Shown here: in pieces, positions 1 to 10,258 of the stretch
Layout of the letters: every line of letters starts with the position of its first letter
How positions within the stretch are numbered: position 1 is the first letter of the stretch
Assembly (NCBI GenBank): GCA_900473915.1
Contig: UCNG01000008.1
Location: 183,371-247,370 of the forward strand
Direction of reading: 5' to 3'
Source of the DNA: Hyphomicrobiales bacterium
GTDB lineage: Bacteria; Pseudomonadota; Alphaproteobacteria; Rhizobiales; Rhizobiaceae
Length of the DNA: 64,000 bases
Translations under genes and position numbers: made by a program
Notes under the pieces: model-generated
Told to the model about the DNA's origin: nothing
Database searches by the model: none
The model's input: only the letters and a program-made list of their open reading frames with translations

Positions 1-315
1 GACGATCCCGAACGCGGTTATGCACAGCGCCAGATATTGCAACTGGTCGAACAGGCGACGGACAATCTGCCGGAAATTTTCCGCCTCGTATTTGTCGCAC
101 GGGTTATCGAAGGCCTGAGCGTGGAAGAAACCGCCGAATTATTGAACCTGCGCCCGCAGACGGTGAAGACACGCCTTCACCGCGCCCGATATTTGCTGCG
201 CAAACAACTGGACGAACAGATCGGCCCTGTCTTGCTGGATGCCTTTCCCTTCGCAGGCAAGCGCTGCGAACGGATTATAACCGGCGTTCTGGCGAGATTG
301 GGCAAACAGGCATAA
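1..315 (+). CDS. ECF-type RNA polymerase sigma factor, C-terminal part (gene starts before the window)
   Basis: The reading frame is open from base 1, so the start lies upstream of the window. The visible 104 residues hold sigma-70 region 4: a helix-turn-helix running from LPEIFRLVFV through the GLSVEETAELL and TVKTRLHRAR segments, which in ECF sigma factors contacts the -35 element. Region 2, which would bind the -10 element, is not in the window. A cupredoxin and a DUF4142 protein follow on the same strand, so they may belong to its regulon; this is inferred from proximity only. No anti-sigma factor gene is visible downstream. Confidence 0.85.
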   Translation, partial: DDPERGYAQRQILQLVEQATDNLPEIFRLVFVARVIEGLSVEETAELLNLRPQTVKTRLHRARYLLRKQLDEQIGPVLLDAFPFAGKRCERIITGVLARLGKQA

Positions 316-366
316 TGTCAGGAACCTTTTGAATTCTCCCGCATCCAATGATCGTAGCCAGAGCAT

Positions 367-403
367 TTCCAGCAAAAGCGTGAAGCGGTTTTGCGTTGGA
401 AAA
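367..403. repeat. Short imperfect palindrome (REP-like)
   Basis: TTTCCA-GCAAAAGCG faces CGGTTTTGCG-TTGGAAA, giving an imperfect stem in the gap between the sigma factor and the DUF4142 gene. It resembles the short palindromic repeats scattered through rhizobial and Brucella intergenic regions. It has no T-run suited to termination on the plus strand. Confidence 0.5.
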
Positions 404-436
404 TTTGGCGGAACAAATAGTTAGAAGGAGAGTTCC

Positions 437-964
437 ATGTCTGTTCGTTCAGTTGTATCCGTTGCCGCAATTTGCATTTGCGGCAGTCTGTCTCTGGCAA
501 TCGCCCAGGACGGAAAATTAAGCGATCCGGCGATTGCCCATATTGCTTACACGGCAGGCGCCATCGACGTCGCAGCTGCCAAGCAGGCGCTTGAAAAATC
601 CAAGAACAAAACTGTACTTGAATTTGCCCAGACCATGATGCGCGATCATGAAGCCGTCAATCAGCAGGCGCTCGCCCTGGTCAAGAAGCTGAAGGTCACG
701 CCCGAGGATAATGACACAAGCAAAGCCTTGTCCAAAGCGGCTACGGACGAGCTGGCCAAACTCAGCAAGCTCGAGGGCGCAGCTTTCGACAAATCCTATG
801 TCGATAACGAGGTTGCCTATCATAAGGAAGTCAACAAGGCGCTGAAAACCACGCTCATCCCCGCCGCCAGCAATGCCGAGTTGAAGAGCCTGCTCGAGAC
901 CGGCCTCAAACTGTTCCAGAGCCATGAGCAACATGCCGAACACATCGCCGCGTCTTTGAAATAG
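437..964 (+). CDS. DUF4142 family periplasmic protein
   Basis: 175 residues. A signal peptide covers about residues 1-23 with a likely cut after AIA. The mature part is all-helical, with the HEAVNQQALALVKKL and HEQHAEHIA segments typical of DUF4142 proteins, which adopt a ferritin-like helical bundle. The function of the family is not established; members often sit beside ECF sigma factors and stress genes. The start is supported by AGAAGGAGA a few bases upstream. The cupredoxin gene follows after 10 bases, so the two are probably co-transcribed. Confidence 0.8.
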   Translation: MSVRSVVSVAAICICGSLSLAIAQDGKLSDPAIAHIAYTAGAIDVAAAKQALEKSKNKTVLEFAQTMMRDHEAVNQQALALVKKLKVTPEDNDTSKALSKAATDELAKLSKLEGAAFDKSYVDNEVAYHKEVNKALKTTLIPAASNAELKSLLETGLKLFQSHEQHAEHIAASLK

Positions 965-974
965 GAGCAGTCCG

Positions 975-1286
975 ATGAGCTATGTTCAGGCGGTCACGAT
1001 ACTTGCCGGGCTTCTGGTTATCAGTGTCCCGGCACAGGCCAAAACGATCCAGGTGACGGTCGAGAAACTCGCTTTTTCGCCGTCCAATATCGAAGCGAAT
1101 GTGGGCGATGTGATCGAATGGAACAACAAGGACCCCATGCAGCACACCGCGACCGTAAAGGGGGGATGGGAGATTCTGCTACCACCCAAAAAGGTGACGA
1201 AGCAGGTTCTCAATTCGCCGGAAGCCGTCAACTATTACTGCCGTTTCCATCCGGATATGGTCGGAAAACTGACGGTTAAACCATAA
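975..1286 (+). CDS. Periplasmic cupredoxin (plastocyanin/amicyanin-like)
   Basis: 103 residues with a signal peptide to about residue 22 (VPAQA cut). The type 1 copper ligands are all present: His57 in the MQHTAT segment, then Cys89, His92 and Met95 in YYCRFHPDM. This is the blue copper site of small electron carriers such as amicyanin and pseudoazurin. The electron partner cannot be read from the window. A Shine-Dalgarno-like AGGAGCAG lies just before the start. It follows the DUF4142 gene closely and ends at a bidirectional terminator shared with hutC. Confidence 0.85.
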   Translation: MSYVQAVTILAGLLVISVPAQAKTIQVTVEKLAFSPSNIEANVGDVIEWNNKDPMQHTATVKGGWEILLPPKKVTKQVLNSPEAVNYYCRFHPDMVGKLTVKP

Positions 1287-1288
1287 CG

Positions 1289-1317
1289 AAAAGCCTGCCG
1301 ATGGTGCGCAGGCTTTT
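1289..1317. terminator. Bidirectional intrinsic terminator between the cupredoxin gene and hutC
   Basis: AAAAGCCTGC pairs perfectly with GCAGGCTTTT across a 9-base loop. The stem gives a T-run on either strand and lies exactly between two converging genes, touching the hutC stop codon. Confidence 0.8.
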
Positions 1318-2063
1318 CATCCTCCCTGCGACGGCGTGAAGTTCGCCACCAGCGCATGGCTGTCGCCGGGATAGGTGAAGCGCACATGCGTTACCGGCTG
1401 GTCGGCGTTCCATGTCTGGCGTTCGATCACCAGACAGGGCGAGCCCACCGGGATACCGAGCATGCCCGCATTCTCCGGCGTGGCGGCGATTGCGCGTATC
1501 GAATGTTTTGCGCTGCTCCAAGGCACGCAGGCAACCAGCCACGGCCCCGGAGAGTTTTCGGCAAAATCCGTCTGAGCCGCCGCCGGAACAGCATCCAGAC
1601 TGATGATGCGCTCTTCCAGGGCGAAGACGCGCTTGCCCGCAAAGTGACGGCAGACGAGTTCGACCAGCGGCGTGTGGCGCGGCATATCGATATGCCTTGC
1701 ATCGGCAGGCCCGCTCAATCGTTCGCGCCGACTTGTCAGTTCGAACCGATAGGCAACGCCAAGCGCTGCCACCTCATCGCGAATATCGTGGATTTCGAGG
1801 ATTGCCGCCTGCGATTGCGGAAAGGAAACAAAGCTGCCCGACCGGCGCTTGCGCTCGATCAGGCCCGCTTTGGCAAGCTGGGTCAGCGCCTTGTTCACGG
1901 TCATGCGCGAACAGCCGTACTGTTCCGTCAGTTCGTGCTCGAACGGAATGCGATGACCGGGCAGCCATTCTCCCGACAGGATGCGCGATTCTATATCGTC
2001 CAGAATACGCTGATGCAGCGAAAGCACCGGTGCGTCCTTTGCGATCGAATCTTCGCCAGCCAT
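1317..2063 (-). CDS. hutC: Histidine utilisation repressor HutC (GntR family, UTRA domain)
   Basis: 248 residues. The N-terminal winged helix-turn-helix (about residues 15-80, including SGEWLPGHRIPFEHELTEQY and MTVNKALTQLAKAGLIER) is of GntR type and is followed by a UTRA ligand-binding domain. HutC proteins repress hut genes and release DNA on binding urocanate. Its place 11 bases after hutF in the hut cluster supports the name. The palindrome at 3549-3560 in the hutF/hutI control region is the likely operator. In Brucella, HutC is also reported to act on the virB promoter, which is not in this window. Confidence 0.92.
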   Translation of the reverse strand: MAGEDSIAKDAPVLSLHQRILDDIESRILSGEWLPGHRIPFEHELTEQYGCSRMTVNKALTQLAKAGLIERKRRSGSFVSFPQSQAAILEIHDIRDEVAALGVAYRFELTSRRERLSGPADARHIDMPRHTPLVELVCRHFAGKRVFALEERIISLDAVPAAAQTDFAENSPGPWLVACVPWSSAKHSIRAIAATPENAGMLGIPVGSPCLVIERQTWNADQPVTHVRFTYPGDSHALVANFTPSQGG

Positions 2064-2074
2064 GCCGTCTCCTG

Positions 2075-3442
2075 TCAGGCGAGTAATTCGCCGATCGTTT
2101 TCTGGAAAGCACGCTCGGCCTCATCGCGCAAGCGGTGACGCCCGCCTTCCACCTGTTTAACACCGCGCACCCACACATCACTCACGCGGGCGCGACCGCC
2201 GAAAATCCAGCCGTCCAGCACCGCGTCGCCTTTTGCATGCGGCAGGCGCGCCGCATCAAGCGCAACAAAATCGGCTGATGCGCCAACTTTCAAGCCATCG
2301 CCTGCGCGTCCCATGGCGATATTGCCGCCCGTAACCGCGCCGTCGAACAATGCACGTCCGGTCGATCCTTCGTTTTCGGCCAGCACATTGCGGGCGCGGT
2401 GGTGAAGACGCTGCGAATATTCGAGCTGGCGCAACTCATCGCCAATGCCAATCAGCACATTCGAATCGGAGCCCACGCCAAACTTGCCGCCAGCGGCGGC
2501 AAACACCGTCGCATTGAAAGTACCGTCGCCAAGATTGGCTTCCGTCACCGGGCAGAGACCGGCAATTGCGCCCGCCTTGGCCATGCGTTTCGTTTCGTCG
2601 TCAGTCATGTGGGTTGCATGAATGAGGCACCAGCGCGAAGACAGGTCCTGATTATCGAGAAGCCATTCAACCGGGCGCTTGCCTGACCAGGCAATGCAGT
2701 CTTCCACTTCCTTTACCTGCTCGGCCACATGAATATGCACCGGCGCATCGGGCAGCAACCGCGTTACAACGGCAAGCTCATCCGGTGTCACGGCGCGCAA
2801 ACTGTGCGGCGCAACACCCAGAACCGCGCCATCAAAACCGGCCAGCGCTTTTTTGCAGCCTTCGAGCAGCAGTGCGAAGCGATCGGGATCATTGATGAAC
2901 CGGCGCTGACCGTCATTGGGAGCGGCACCGCCAAAGGTCGAATGCGCATAAAAGACCGGCAGCAGTGTCAGGCCCATGCCCGCTGCCCTGGCAGCTGCAA
3001 CAATGCGGTCCGCCATTTCGGAAAGGTTGGCGTAGGGCGCGCCATCGCGGTCATGATGCAGATAATGGAACTCGCCGACACGGGTGAAACCGGCCTCCAG
3101 CATGTCGACATAGAGCCGCAGCGCCACGGCTTCCGCCTGTTCCGGCGACATGGTGAGCGCAAATTTATACATGATCTCGCGCCAGCTCCAGAACGAGTCA
3201 GCAGACGGTCCGCGCCGCTCGGCAAGCCCCGCCATCCCATATTGAAAAGCGTGGCTGTGCAGGTTCGGCATGCCCGCGACAATGACCGCATGGCGCTCGT
3301 CGTCAGGCTTCGCCGAAGCACCGGCTTCAAGCGACACGATCTTTCCAGCAGCAATGCCGATCCGCACGTCGTCGGTCCAGCCGCTCTCAAGGAGTGCCTG
3401 ACCGGCATGGACAAAACGTGTTTTGAGCGGGGCATCTGACAT
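2075..3442 (-). CDS. hutF: Formimidoylglutamate deiminase HutF
   Basis: 455 residues, amidohydrolase superfamily. It converts N-formimidoyl-L-glutamate to N-formyl-L-glutamate and ammonia, the fourth step of the five-step histidine pathway. Metal ligands are visible in NLHSHAF (His62, His64), with the later HIHVAEQ segment adding further ligands. The start at 3442 (MSDAPLK) is chosen over one 33 bases upstream because GAGGAGAG lies just before it. It leads a two-gene minus-strand unit with hutC, divergent from hutI. Confidence 0.93.
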   Translation of the reverse strand: MSDAPLKTRFVHAGQALLESGWTDDVRIGIAAGKIVSLEAGASAKPDDERHAVIVAGMPNLHSHAFQYGMAGLAERRGPSADSFWSWREIMYKFALTMSPEQAEAVALRLYVDMLEAGFTRVGEFHYLHHDRDGAPYANLSEMADRIVAAARAAGMGLTLLPVFYAHSTFGGAAPNDGQRRFINDPDRFALLLEGCKKALAGFDGAVLGVAPHSLRAVTPDELAVVTRLLPDAPVHIHVAEQVKEVEDCIAWSGKRPVEWLLDNQDLSSRWCLIHATHMTDDETKRMAKAGAIAGLCPVTEANLGDGTFNATVFAAAGGKFGVGSDSNVLIGIGDELRQLEYSQRLHHRARNVLAENEGSTGRALFDGAVTGGNIAMGRAGDGLKVGASADFVALDAARLPHAKGDAVLDGWIFGGRARVSDVWVRGVKQVEGGRHRLRDEAERAFQKTIGELLA

Positions 3443-3548
3443 GGATAGGCTCTCCTCGACTTTGTTCTCATGCATTTCGACGCAGAGCAGTTTCCGCTTT
3501 TGGATCGAAAATGCTGCGGCGCATTTTTTTCTTTGCTGTTCCGTTAAT

Positions 3549-3560
3549 ATGTATATACAT
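3549..3560. promoter_or_regulatory. Perfect palindrome, probable HutC operator
   Basis: ATGTATATACAT is a 12-base perfect palindrome lying in the 150-base control region between the divergent hutF and hutI genes, 32 bases before the hutI start. A TGTATATACA core is the known type of HutC site in Pseudomonas; its use here is inferred from match and position. Confidence 0.7.
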
Positions 3561-3592
3561 TATCTCAAAACAGGGGAAGCGAGAAAACGCTC

Positions 3593-4810
3593 ATGCTCAA
3601 GAATTCAAGCACCGTTTTCACCAACGCGCGCATCGCGACGCTGGAGGAAAATGCCGTAAATCTCGGATTGATCGAACAGGCGGCGCTCGCTGTCAAAGAC
3701 GGCAGGATTGTCTATGTCGGGCCTGAAAAGGCGCTGCCGGGTGAATATGCTTCCTTCGACAGAATAGATTGCGGCAACCGGCTCATCACGCCGGGCCTGG
3801 TCGATTGCCACACGCATCTTGTCCATGCGGGCAATCGCGCACACGAGTTTGAACTGCGTCTCAACGGCGCAACCTATGAGGAAGTGGCCCGGGCCGGTGG
3901 CGGCATTGTTTCCTCGGTGAAAAACCTGCGTGCCGCCAGCGAAGACGATCTGGTGCGCCAAACCCTGCCGCGTCTCGACGCGCTGATTGCGGAGGGTGTC
4001 ACCACAGTCGAGGTCAAATCCGGTTACGGTCTTGACCGCGACAGCGAAATCAAGTCGCTCAAAGCTGCCCGTCGTCTTGGCGAAGAGCGCGACGTGGCAA
4101 TCCGCACGACCTTTCTCGGCGCACACGCCCTGCCGCCGGAAATGAACGGCGACAAGGCCGCCTATATCGACCGCATCATCAATGACATGCTGCCCGCCAT
4201 TGCCGCTGAGGGACTGGCCGATGCGGTTGATGGTTTCTGCGAAGGCATTGCCTTCCTGCCCGATGAAATCGCTCGTGTGTTCGATGCGGCCAAGACGCAC
4301 AATATCCCGGTCAAGCTTCACGCCGATCAGTTGTCCAACCTGCACGGCGCAGCACTTGCCGCTTCCTATGGCGCGCTGTCAGCCGACCATCTGGAATATA
4401 CGGATGCCGATGGCGCTGCCGCCATGGCAAAGGCCGGAACTGTGGCTGTGCTGCTGCCCGGTGCCTATTACTTCATTCGCGAAACGCAAAAGCCGCCGGT
4501 CGAAGCCTTCCGCGCGGCAGGCACCAAGATGGCGCTGGCCACCGACAACAATCCCGGCACTTCGCCGCTGACTTCGCTGCTGCTGACCATGAACATGGGC
4601 GCAACGCTTTTCCGCATGACGGTAGACGAGTGCATCGCAGGCGTCACCCGCGAGGCGGCACGCGCTCTCGGTCTTCTCGATCAAACTGGCACGCTAGAAA
4701 TCGGCAAGGATGCCGACCTTGCCATATGGGACGTCGAACGCCCCGCTGAACTTGTCTACCGCATCGGCTTCAATCCGCTGTGGAAGCGGGTTTTCAAGGG
4801 CCGGATCTAA
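3593..4810 (+). CDS. hutI: Imidazolonepropionase HutI
   Basis: 405 residues, the usual family length. It hydrolyses 4-imidazolone-5-propanoate to N-formimidoyl-L-glutamate, the third step of histidine breakdown. The amidohydrolase metal motif [10 protein letters not shown] (His73, His75), the KLHADQL segment and the [10 protein letters not shown] aspartate are all present. It is the first gene of the plus-strand hut unit, and hutH follows after 23 bases. Confidence 0.95.
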   Translation: MLKNSSTVFTNARIATLEENAVNLGLIEQAALAVKDGRIVYVGPEKALPGEYASFDRIDCGNRLITPGLVDCHTHLVHAGNRAHEFELRLNGATYEEVARAGGGIVSSVKNLRAASEDDLVRQTLPRLDALIAEGVTTVEVKSGYGLDRDSEIKSLKAARRLGEERDVAIRTTFLGAHALPPEMNGDKAAYIDRIINDMLPAIAAEGLADAVDGFCEGIAFLPDEIARVFDAAKTHNIPVKLHADQLSNLHGAALAASYGALSADHLEYTDADGAAAMAKAGTVAVLLPGAYYFIRETQKPPVEAFRAAGTKMALATDNNPGTSPLTSLLLTMNMGATLFRMTVDECIAGVTREAARALGLLDQTGTLEIGKDADLAIWDVERPAELVYRIGFNPLWKRVFKGRI

Positions 4811-4833
4811 TTCGTCTGCAACGGAGCATTTTC

Positions 4834-6369
4834 ATGACCATCATTCTCAAGCCCGGTTCTGTCCCGCTCGAAACGCTGGAGACTATCTATCGTAAGGCCG
4901 TTCCGGTGCGCATCGACCCGGCCTTTCACGCCGGTGTCGAAAAAGCGGCAGCGCGCATTGCGGAAATCGCGGCAGGCGACGAGCCGGTCTACGGCATCAA
5001 TACCGGCTTCGGAAAACTCGCCTCGATCCGCATTGCGGCAGGCGATGTCGCCACGCTCCAGCGCAATCTGATCCTGTCGCATTGCTGCGGCGTCGGCGAA
5101 CCGCTGTCGGAAGACATCGTGCGTCTCATCATGGCGCTGAAACTGATCTCACTCGGTCGCGGTGCATCCGGCGTGCGGCTTGAAGTCATCACTCTCATCG
5201 AAGACATGCTGGAAAAAGGCGTGATCCCGATGATCCCGGAAAAGGGCTCTGTCGGCGCTTCGGGCGACCTTGCGCCGCTCGCCCACATGACCGCCGCCAT
5301 GATCGGCGAAGGCGAAGCCTTTTATAAGGGCGAGCGTCTGTCCGGCGCGAAGGCGCTGGAAAAGGCCGGTCTGAAACCGGTCGTGCTTGCCGCCAAGGAA
5401 GGACTGGCGCTGATCAACGGCACCCAGACCTCCACCGCCTTGGCGCTGGCCGGTCTCTTCCGTGCCCATCGTGCGGCGCAGACGGCGCTCATCACTGGCG
5501 CGCTCTCAACCGATGCCGCCATGGGATCGGACGCGCCTTTCCACGAGGAAATCCACACTCTCCGCGGCCATAAGGGCCAGATCGATGCGGGTCGCGCACT
5601 GCGCGCCCTGCTCGAAGGTTCCGTCATCCGCCAGAGCCATCTTGAAGGCGATCAGCGCGTGCAGGACCCCTATTGCATCCGCTGCCAGCCGCAGGTCGAT
5701 GGCGCTTGCCTCGATATTCTGCGGCAAGCGGCGCGCACGTTGGAAATCGAAGCCAATGCCGTCACCGACAACCCGCTCGTGCTTTCGGACGGCCGCGCCG
5801 TTTCGGGCGGCAATTTCCATGCCGAACCTGTCGCCTTCGCTGCCGATCAGATCGCGCTTGCCGTCTGCGAAATCGGCGCAATCTCACAGCGCCGCATCGC
5901 GCTTCTGGTCGACCCGGCTTTGTCGTTTGGCCTTCCGGCATTCCTCGCGCGCAAGCCGGGGCTCAATTCCGGCCTCATGATTGCAGAAGTCACTTCCGCC
6001 GCGCTGATGAGCGAAAACAAGCAGATGGCGCATCCGGCTTCCGTCGATTCCACCCCCACCTCGGCCAATCAGGAAGACCATGTGTCCATGGCCTGCCACG
6101 GCGCACGCCGTCTTCTTCAGATGACCGCCAATCTCAACGCCATCATCGGCATTGAGGCACTGACCGGCGCGCTTGGCGTGGAGCTGCGCGAGCCGCTGAC
6201 CACCAGCCCGGAACTTGGCAAGGTCATCGCCGCGCTGCGCGGCCGCGTGCCGACGCTGGAAGAAGATCGCTACATGGCCGACGATCTCAAGGCCGCTGCC
6301 GAACTGGTAGCCGATGGCACGCTTTCAAGCGTTGTTTCCGCTGGCATCCTGCCCGATCTGGAGGCGTGA
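4834..6369 (+). CDS. hutH: Histidine ammonia-lyase HutH
   Basis: 511 residues. It removes ammonia from L-histidine to give urocanate, the first step of the pathway. The MIO prosthetic group forms from Ala142-Ser143-Gly144 in [15 protein letters not shown], and the catalytic Tyr53 lies in [13 protein letters not shown]. The start MTIILKPG at 4834 matches the family N-terminus; an upstream in-frame start at 4780 would overlap hutI and add 18 unrelated residues. Confidence 0.96.
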   Translation: MTIILKPGSVPLETLETIYRKAVPVRIDPAFHAGVEKAAARIAEIAAGDEPVYGINTGFGKLASIRIAAGDVATLQRNLILSHCCGVGEPLSEDIVRLIMALKLISLGRGASGVRLEVITLIEDMLEKGVIPMIPEKGSVGASGDLAPLAHMTAAMIGEGEAFYKGERLSGAKALEKAGLKPVVLAAKEGLALINGTQTSTALALAGLFRAHRAAQTALITGALSTDAAMGSDAPFHEEIHTLRGHKGQIDAGRALRALLEGSVIRQSHLEGDQRVQDPYCIRCQPQVDGACLDILRQAARTLEIEANAVTDNPLVLSDGRAVSGGNFHAEPVAFAADQIALAVCEIGAISQRRIALLVDPALSFGLPAFLARKPGLNSGLMIAEVTSAALMSENKQMAHPASVDSTPTSANQEDHVSMACHGARRLLQMTANLNAIIGIEALTGALGVELREPLTTSPELGKVIAALRGRVPTLEEDRYMADDLKAAAELVADGTLSSVVSAGILPDLEA

Positions 6370-6370
6370 A

Positions 6371-7171
6371 ATGAGCGCCTTTGAAATCCGTCAGGGCACG
6401 TCGCCTGTCATTCTCGGCCTCCCGCACACCGGAACCGATGTGCCGGACGATATTCTTGCGCGCCTCAACGATAACGGCAAAATCCTTGCCGATACTGACT
6501 GGCACATTCACCGGCTCTACGATGGCCTGCTTGACGATGCAACGACGGTGCGCGCCACCTTCCATCGCTATTGCATTGACGCCAATCGCGATCCGGCAGG
6601 CGTCAGTCTCTATCCCGGCCAGAACACCACGACGCTGATCCCCGAAACCGACTTTGATGGCGTTGCCATCTGGAAGGACGGTGAAGCGCCGACCGAAGCC
6701 GATATTGCCGACCGCATCGCCCGTTTCCACAAGCCCTATCACGACGCGCTTGCCGCCGAAATCGAGCGCGTCAAGGCGATCCATGGCGTCGCCATTCTCT
6801 ATGACTGCCATTCGATCCGGTCCCACATCCCGTTCCTGTTCGAAGGCAAGCTGCCGGATTTCAACATCGGAACGGATATGGGCAAGACTTGCGCGCCCGC
6901 CATCGAAGCCGCCGCTGTCGAGATAACGGGACAGGCTGAAGGCTACACGTCGATCCTCAATGGCCGCTTCAAGGGCGGCTGGACCACGCGCCATTACGGC
7001 AAGCCGGAGAGCGGCGTCCACGCCATCCAGATGGAGCTTGCCCAGTCCACGCATCTGGCCACCGAAGCGGTTCCCTTCGCCTATGACGAGGCCAAGGCGG
7101 ACAAGCTTCGCGTACATCTCAAATCCCTTTTGCAGCAGCTCGAACAGCTGGCACCCAAATTAATTTCCTGA
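6371..7171 (+). CDS. hutG: N-formylglutamate deformylase HutG
   Basis: 266 residues. It hydrolyses N-formyl-L-glutamate to glutamate and formate, the last step after HutF. The family segments [12 protein letters not shown] near the N-terminus and [18 protein letters not shown] in the middle are present. The start at 6371 lies one base after the hutH stop, with GGAGGCG upstream, so the two genes are translationally coupled. Confidence 0.93.
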   Translation: MSAFEIRQGTSPVILGLPHTGTDVPDDILARLNDNGKILADTDWHIHRLYDGLLDDATTVRATFHRYCIDANRDPAGVSLYPGQNTTTLIPETDFDGVAIWKDGEAPTEADIADRIARFHKPYHDALAAEIERVKAIHGVAILYDCHSIRSHIPFLFEGKLPDFNIGTDMGKTCAPAIEAAAVEITGQAEGYTSILNGRFKGGWTTRHYGKPESGVHAIQMELAQSTHLATEAVPFAYDEAKADKLRVHLKSLLQQLEQLAPKLIS

Positions 7172-7181
7172 GGAGAACATC

Positions 7182-8855
7182 ATGTCCAATCCACGCCATA
7201 ACGAGCGCGAAGTGCGCGCTCCACGCGGCAGCGAACTCAATGCAAAAAGCTGGCTGACCGAAGCGCCGCTTCGCATGTTGATGAACAACCTCGACCCCGA
7301 TGTGGCCGAGCGCCCGCATGAGCTGGTCGTTTATGGCGGCATCGGTCGCGCTGCCCGCACCTGGGATGATTTCGACCGCATCGTCGCGACCCTTAAGACG
7401 CTCAATGAAGACGAAACCCTGCTGGTGCAGTCGGGCAAGCCCGTTGGCGTTTTCCGCACCCACAAGGATGCGCCCCGCGTCCTGATCGCCAATTCCAACC
7501 TCGTGCCGCATTGGGCGACCTGGGACCACTTCAACGAACTGGATAAGAAGGGTCTTGCCATGTATGGCCAGATGACCGCCGGTTCGTGGATCTATATCGG
7601 CGCGCAGGGCATCGTTCAGGGCACATACGAGACCTTCGTGGAAGCCGGTCGCCAGCACTATGACGGCAACCTCAAGGGCAAGTGGATTTTGACCGGCGGT
7701 CTTGGGGGCATGGGCGGCGCGCAGCCTCTCGCAGCCGTCATGGCCGGTGCCTGCTGCCTTGCGGTAGAATGCGACGAAACCCGCGCCGATTTCCGCCTCC
7801 GCACCCGTTATGTCGATGAAAAGACCCACAGCCTCGACGAAGCGCTGGCAAAGATCGATGAGTGGACCAAGGCAGGCGAGGCAAAGTCCATTGCGCTCAT
7901 CGGCAATGCGGCTGAAATATTCCCGGAACTCGTCAAGCGCGGCGTGCGTCCCGACATCGTCACCGACCAGACTTCCGCTCACGATCCGGTGCATGGCTAT
8001 CTGCCGATCGGCTGGACGGTCGCCGAATGGCGCGCCAAGCAGGAAAGCGATCCGAAGGCCGTCGCCAAGGCCGCCCGCGCCTCGATGAAGGTGCAGGTTC
8101 AGGCCATGCTCGATTTCTGGAATGCAGGCATTCCGACCGTCGATTACGGCAACAATATCCGCCAGATGGCGCTGGAAGAAGGTCTGGAAAACGCCTTCGA
8201 CTTCCCGGGCTTCGTTCCCGCCTATATCCGCCCGCTCTTCTGCCGCGGCATCGGGCCTTTCCGCTGGGCTGCCCTTTCTGGCGATCCGGAAGATATTGCA
8301 AAGACCGACGCCAAGGTGAAGGAACTGCTGCCAGACAACAAGCATCTGCACAACTGGCTCGACATGGCGAAGGAACGCATCGAGTTCCAGGGCCTGCCCG
8401 CACGCATCTGCTGGGTCGGCCTCGGCGACCGTCACCGCCTCGGCCTCGCCTTCAACGAAATGGTCAGGAATGGCGAACTGAAAGCGCCGGTCGTGATCGG
8501 TCGCGACCATCTCGACAGCGGCTCCGTCGCCTCGCCCAACCGCGAAACCGAGGCTATGAAGGACGGCTCGGATGCCGTCTCCGACTGGCCGCTACTGAAC
8601 GCGCTTCTCAACACGGCTTCGGGCGCGACATGGGTTTCGCTGCATCACGGCGGCGGCGTGGGCATGGGCTTCAGCCAGCATTCGGGCATGGTCATCTGCT
8701 GCGACGGCACCGAAGATGCCGACCAGCGCATCGGTCGCGTGTTGTGGAACGACCCTGCAACGGGGGTCATGCGTCATGCCGATGCGGGCTACGACATAGC
8801 GCTCGACTGGGCAAAGCAGCAAGGTCTGCGCCTGCCCGGCATCCTCGGCAACTAA
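7182..8855 (+). CDS. hutU: Urocanate hydratase HutU
   Basis: 557 residues, typical length. It hydrates urocanate to 4-imidazolone-5-propanoate using tightly bound NAD, the second step of the pathway. The NAD-binding glycine-rich segment [14 protein letters not shown] is at about residues 171-184, and the conserved [13 protein letters not shown] stretch holds the active-site cysteine region. TGAGGAGAACATC precedes the start. A hairpin terminator follows the gene. Confidence 0.95.
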   Translation: MSNPRHNEREVRAPRGSELNAKSWLTEAPLRMLMNNLDPDVAERPHELVVYGGIGRAARTWDDFDRIVATLKTLNEDETLLVQSGKPVGVFRTHKDAPRVLIANSNLVPHWATWDHFNELDKKGLAMYGQMTAGSWIYIGAQGIVQGTYETFVEAGRQHYDGNLKGKWILTGGLGGMGGAQPLAAVMAGACCLAVECDETRADFRLRTRYVDEKTHSLDEALAKIDEWTKAGEAKSIALIGNAAEIFPELVKRGVRPDIVTDQTSAHDPVHGYLPIGWTVAEWRAKQESDPKAVAKAARASMKVQVQAMLDFWNAGIPTVDYGNNIRQMALEEGLENAFDFPGFVPAYIRPLFCRGIGPFRWAALSGDPEDIAKTDAKVKELLPDNKHLHNWLDMAKERIEFQGLPARICWVGLGDRHRLGLAFNEMVRNGELKAPVVIGRDHLDSGSVASPNRETEAMKDGSDAVSDWPLLNALLNTASGATWVSLHHGGGVGMGFSQHSGMVICCDGTEDADQRIGRVLWNDPATGVMRHADAGYDIALDWAKQQGLRLPGILGN

Positions 8856-8866
8856 CGCTGAATACC

Positions 8867-8897
8867 AAAGGCGACCCTCTCGCGGGGGGCGCCTTTT
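8867..8897 (+). terminator. Hairpin with T-run after hutU
   Basis: AAAGGCGACCC pairs with GGGGGCGCCTTT (one bulge) and is followed by TTTTT. It lies between hutU and the transporter gene, so it could reduce read-through from the hut genes to the transporter rather than end the operon. Confidence 0.7.
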
Positions 8898-8929
8898 TCA
8901 TTGAAAAACCATGCATACAGGGGAATAAC

Positions 8930-10258
8930 ATGACAGATACCACACTTGGCCGCAACGAGAGCTCTCGCGGCCCTGCTGCCTTGAAACTGGTGCTATACAG
9001 TTTCATAGGTATCTTCTTCTTTTTCGTGCCCGTTACCATCGGCGGCAAATCCACCATTCTGCTCGACCATGCAGCCACCGCCGTAGCGACCCAGCTTCGC
9101 CCATTCGCGCTGGCCTTTGTGTGCCTGCTGATCGCCTATGGCGCATTTGCGCCCTTCATCACCGGTAAGTGGAAAGCCAACCTCACCGAGACGATCTTCT
9201 CGGTTCTGCGTGTCGTCGGCTTCGTGCTGGCCTGCATGTATCTGGCCGGTGTGGGTCCTGCCGCCCTCTTCACGCCCGACATGCTGCCGTTCCTGTTCGA
9301 CAAACTCGTCCTGTCGGTCGGGCTCATTGTCCCTATCGGTGCGCTGGCGCTTGCCTTTCTCATCGGCTACGGCCTGCTGGAATTTACCGGCGTCATCGTC
9401 CAGCCGATCATGCGCCCGATCTGGCGCACGCCGGGCTGGTCGGCCATCGACGCCGTCGCTTCTTTCGTCGGCAGCTATTCGCTTGCGCTCCTGATTACCG
9501 ACCGCGTTTATAAGGAAGGCAAATATACCGCTCGGGAAGCGGCTATCATCGCCACCGGCTTTTCCACGGTTTCCGCCACGTTCATGATCATCGTCGCCAA
9601 GACGCTCGGCCTGATGGATGCCTGGAACCTTTATTTCTGGTCCACCTTCTTCGTCACGTTCATCGTGTCGGCCATCACCGCTCGCCTGTGGCCGCTGAGC
9701 CGCATGGATCATCCGGGCGACCGCGATACCCCGCTGCCCGCTGGCAAGGGTCGCATTCAAACGGCAATCGAAACCGGCATCCAGCAGGCACAGAGCGCGC
9801 CGAAGCTTCTTCCGCTTCTGTGGGCTACTTTCCTTGATGGCCTGCGCATGGCGGCGATGATCCTGCCAAGCATCATGGCCGTTGGCCTTCTCGGCCTGCT
9901 TGCCTCCAAATACACGCCGATCTTCGACGTTCTGGGCCTAGCCCTCTACCCGTTCACCTGGATCGCGCAACTGGCCGACCCGATGCTCGCCGCGAAATCC
10001 ATGGCCTCCGGCCTCGCCGAAATGTTCCTGCCCGCCATCCTGCTGAAAGACGCCGATGTCGTCCTGAAATTCGTGGCCGCTGTGGTTTCGGTCAGCCAGG
10101 TCCTGTTCCTGTCGGCTTCGATCCCCTGCGTGCTGGCAACATCGATCCCGTTGAAGTTCCGCGACCTGATCGTGATCTGGTATATCCGCACCGCGCTCAG
10201 CATCCTGTTCACGGCGCCGATTGCGTTCTGGGCAGCGTCCAAGGGATGGCTCGGCTGA
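8930..10258 (+). CDS. YjiH-family multi-pass membrane protein, putative histidine/urocanate-linked transporter
   Basis: 442 residues with about ten hydrophobic spans, and the gate-type segments of the nucleoside-recognition (YjiH) family such as TGVIVQPIMRPIWRTPGW. The start at 8930 (MTDTTLGRNE) has GGGGAA upstream. The same open frame runs much further upstream inside hutU, but that part is out of frame with hutU and has no protein character. Its position between hutU and hutD suggests it moves a histidine-pathway substrate; the substrate is not shown by the sequence. The usual hut permease families are absent here. Confidence 0.7.
   Translation: MTDTTLGRNESSRGPAALKLVLYSFIGIFFFFVPVTIGGKSTILLDHAATAVATQLRPFALAFVCLLIAYGAFAPFITGKWKANLTETIFSVLRVVGFVLACMYLAGVGPAALFTPDMLPFLFDKLVLSVGLIVPIGALALAFLIGYGLLEFTGVIVQPIMRPIWRTPGWSAIDAVASFVGSYSLALLITDRVYKEGKYTAREAAIIATGFSTVSATFMIIVAKTLGLMDAWNLYFWSTFFVTFIVSAITARLWPLSRMDHPGDRDTPLPAGKGRIQTAIETGIQQAQSAPKLLPLLWATFLDGLRMAAMILPSIMAVGLLGLLASKYTPIFDVLGLALYPFTWIAQLADPMLAAKSMASGLAEMFLPAILLKDADVVLKFVAAVVSVSQVLFLSASIPCVLATSIPLKFRDLIVIWYIRTALSILFTAPIAFWAASKGWLG

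Noticed and set aside
8027-8929. Long N-terminal extension (about 300 residues) of the YjiH-like gene
   Set aside because: It lies inside hutU in another frame, is rich in Arg/Gly/Pro/Ser as expected for an off-frame GC-rich shadow, and a well-placed start with GGGGAA exists at 8930.
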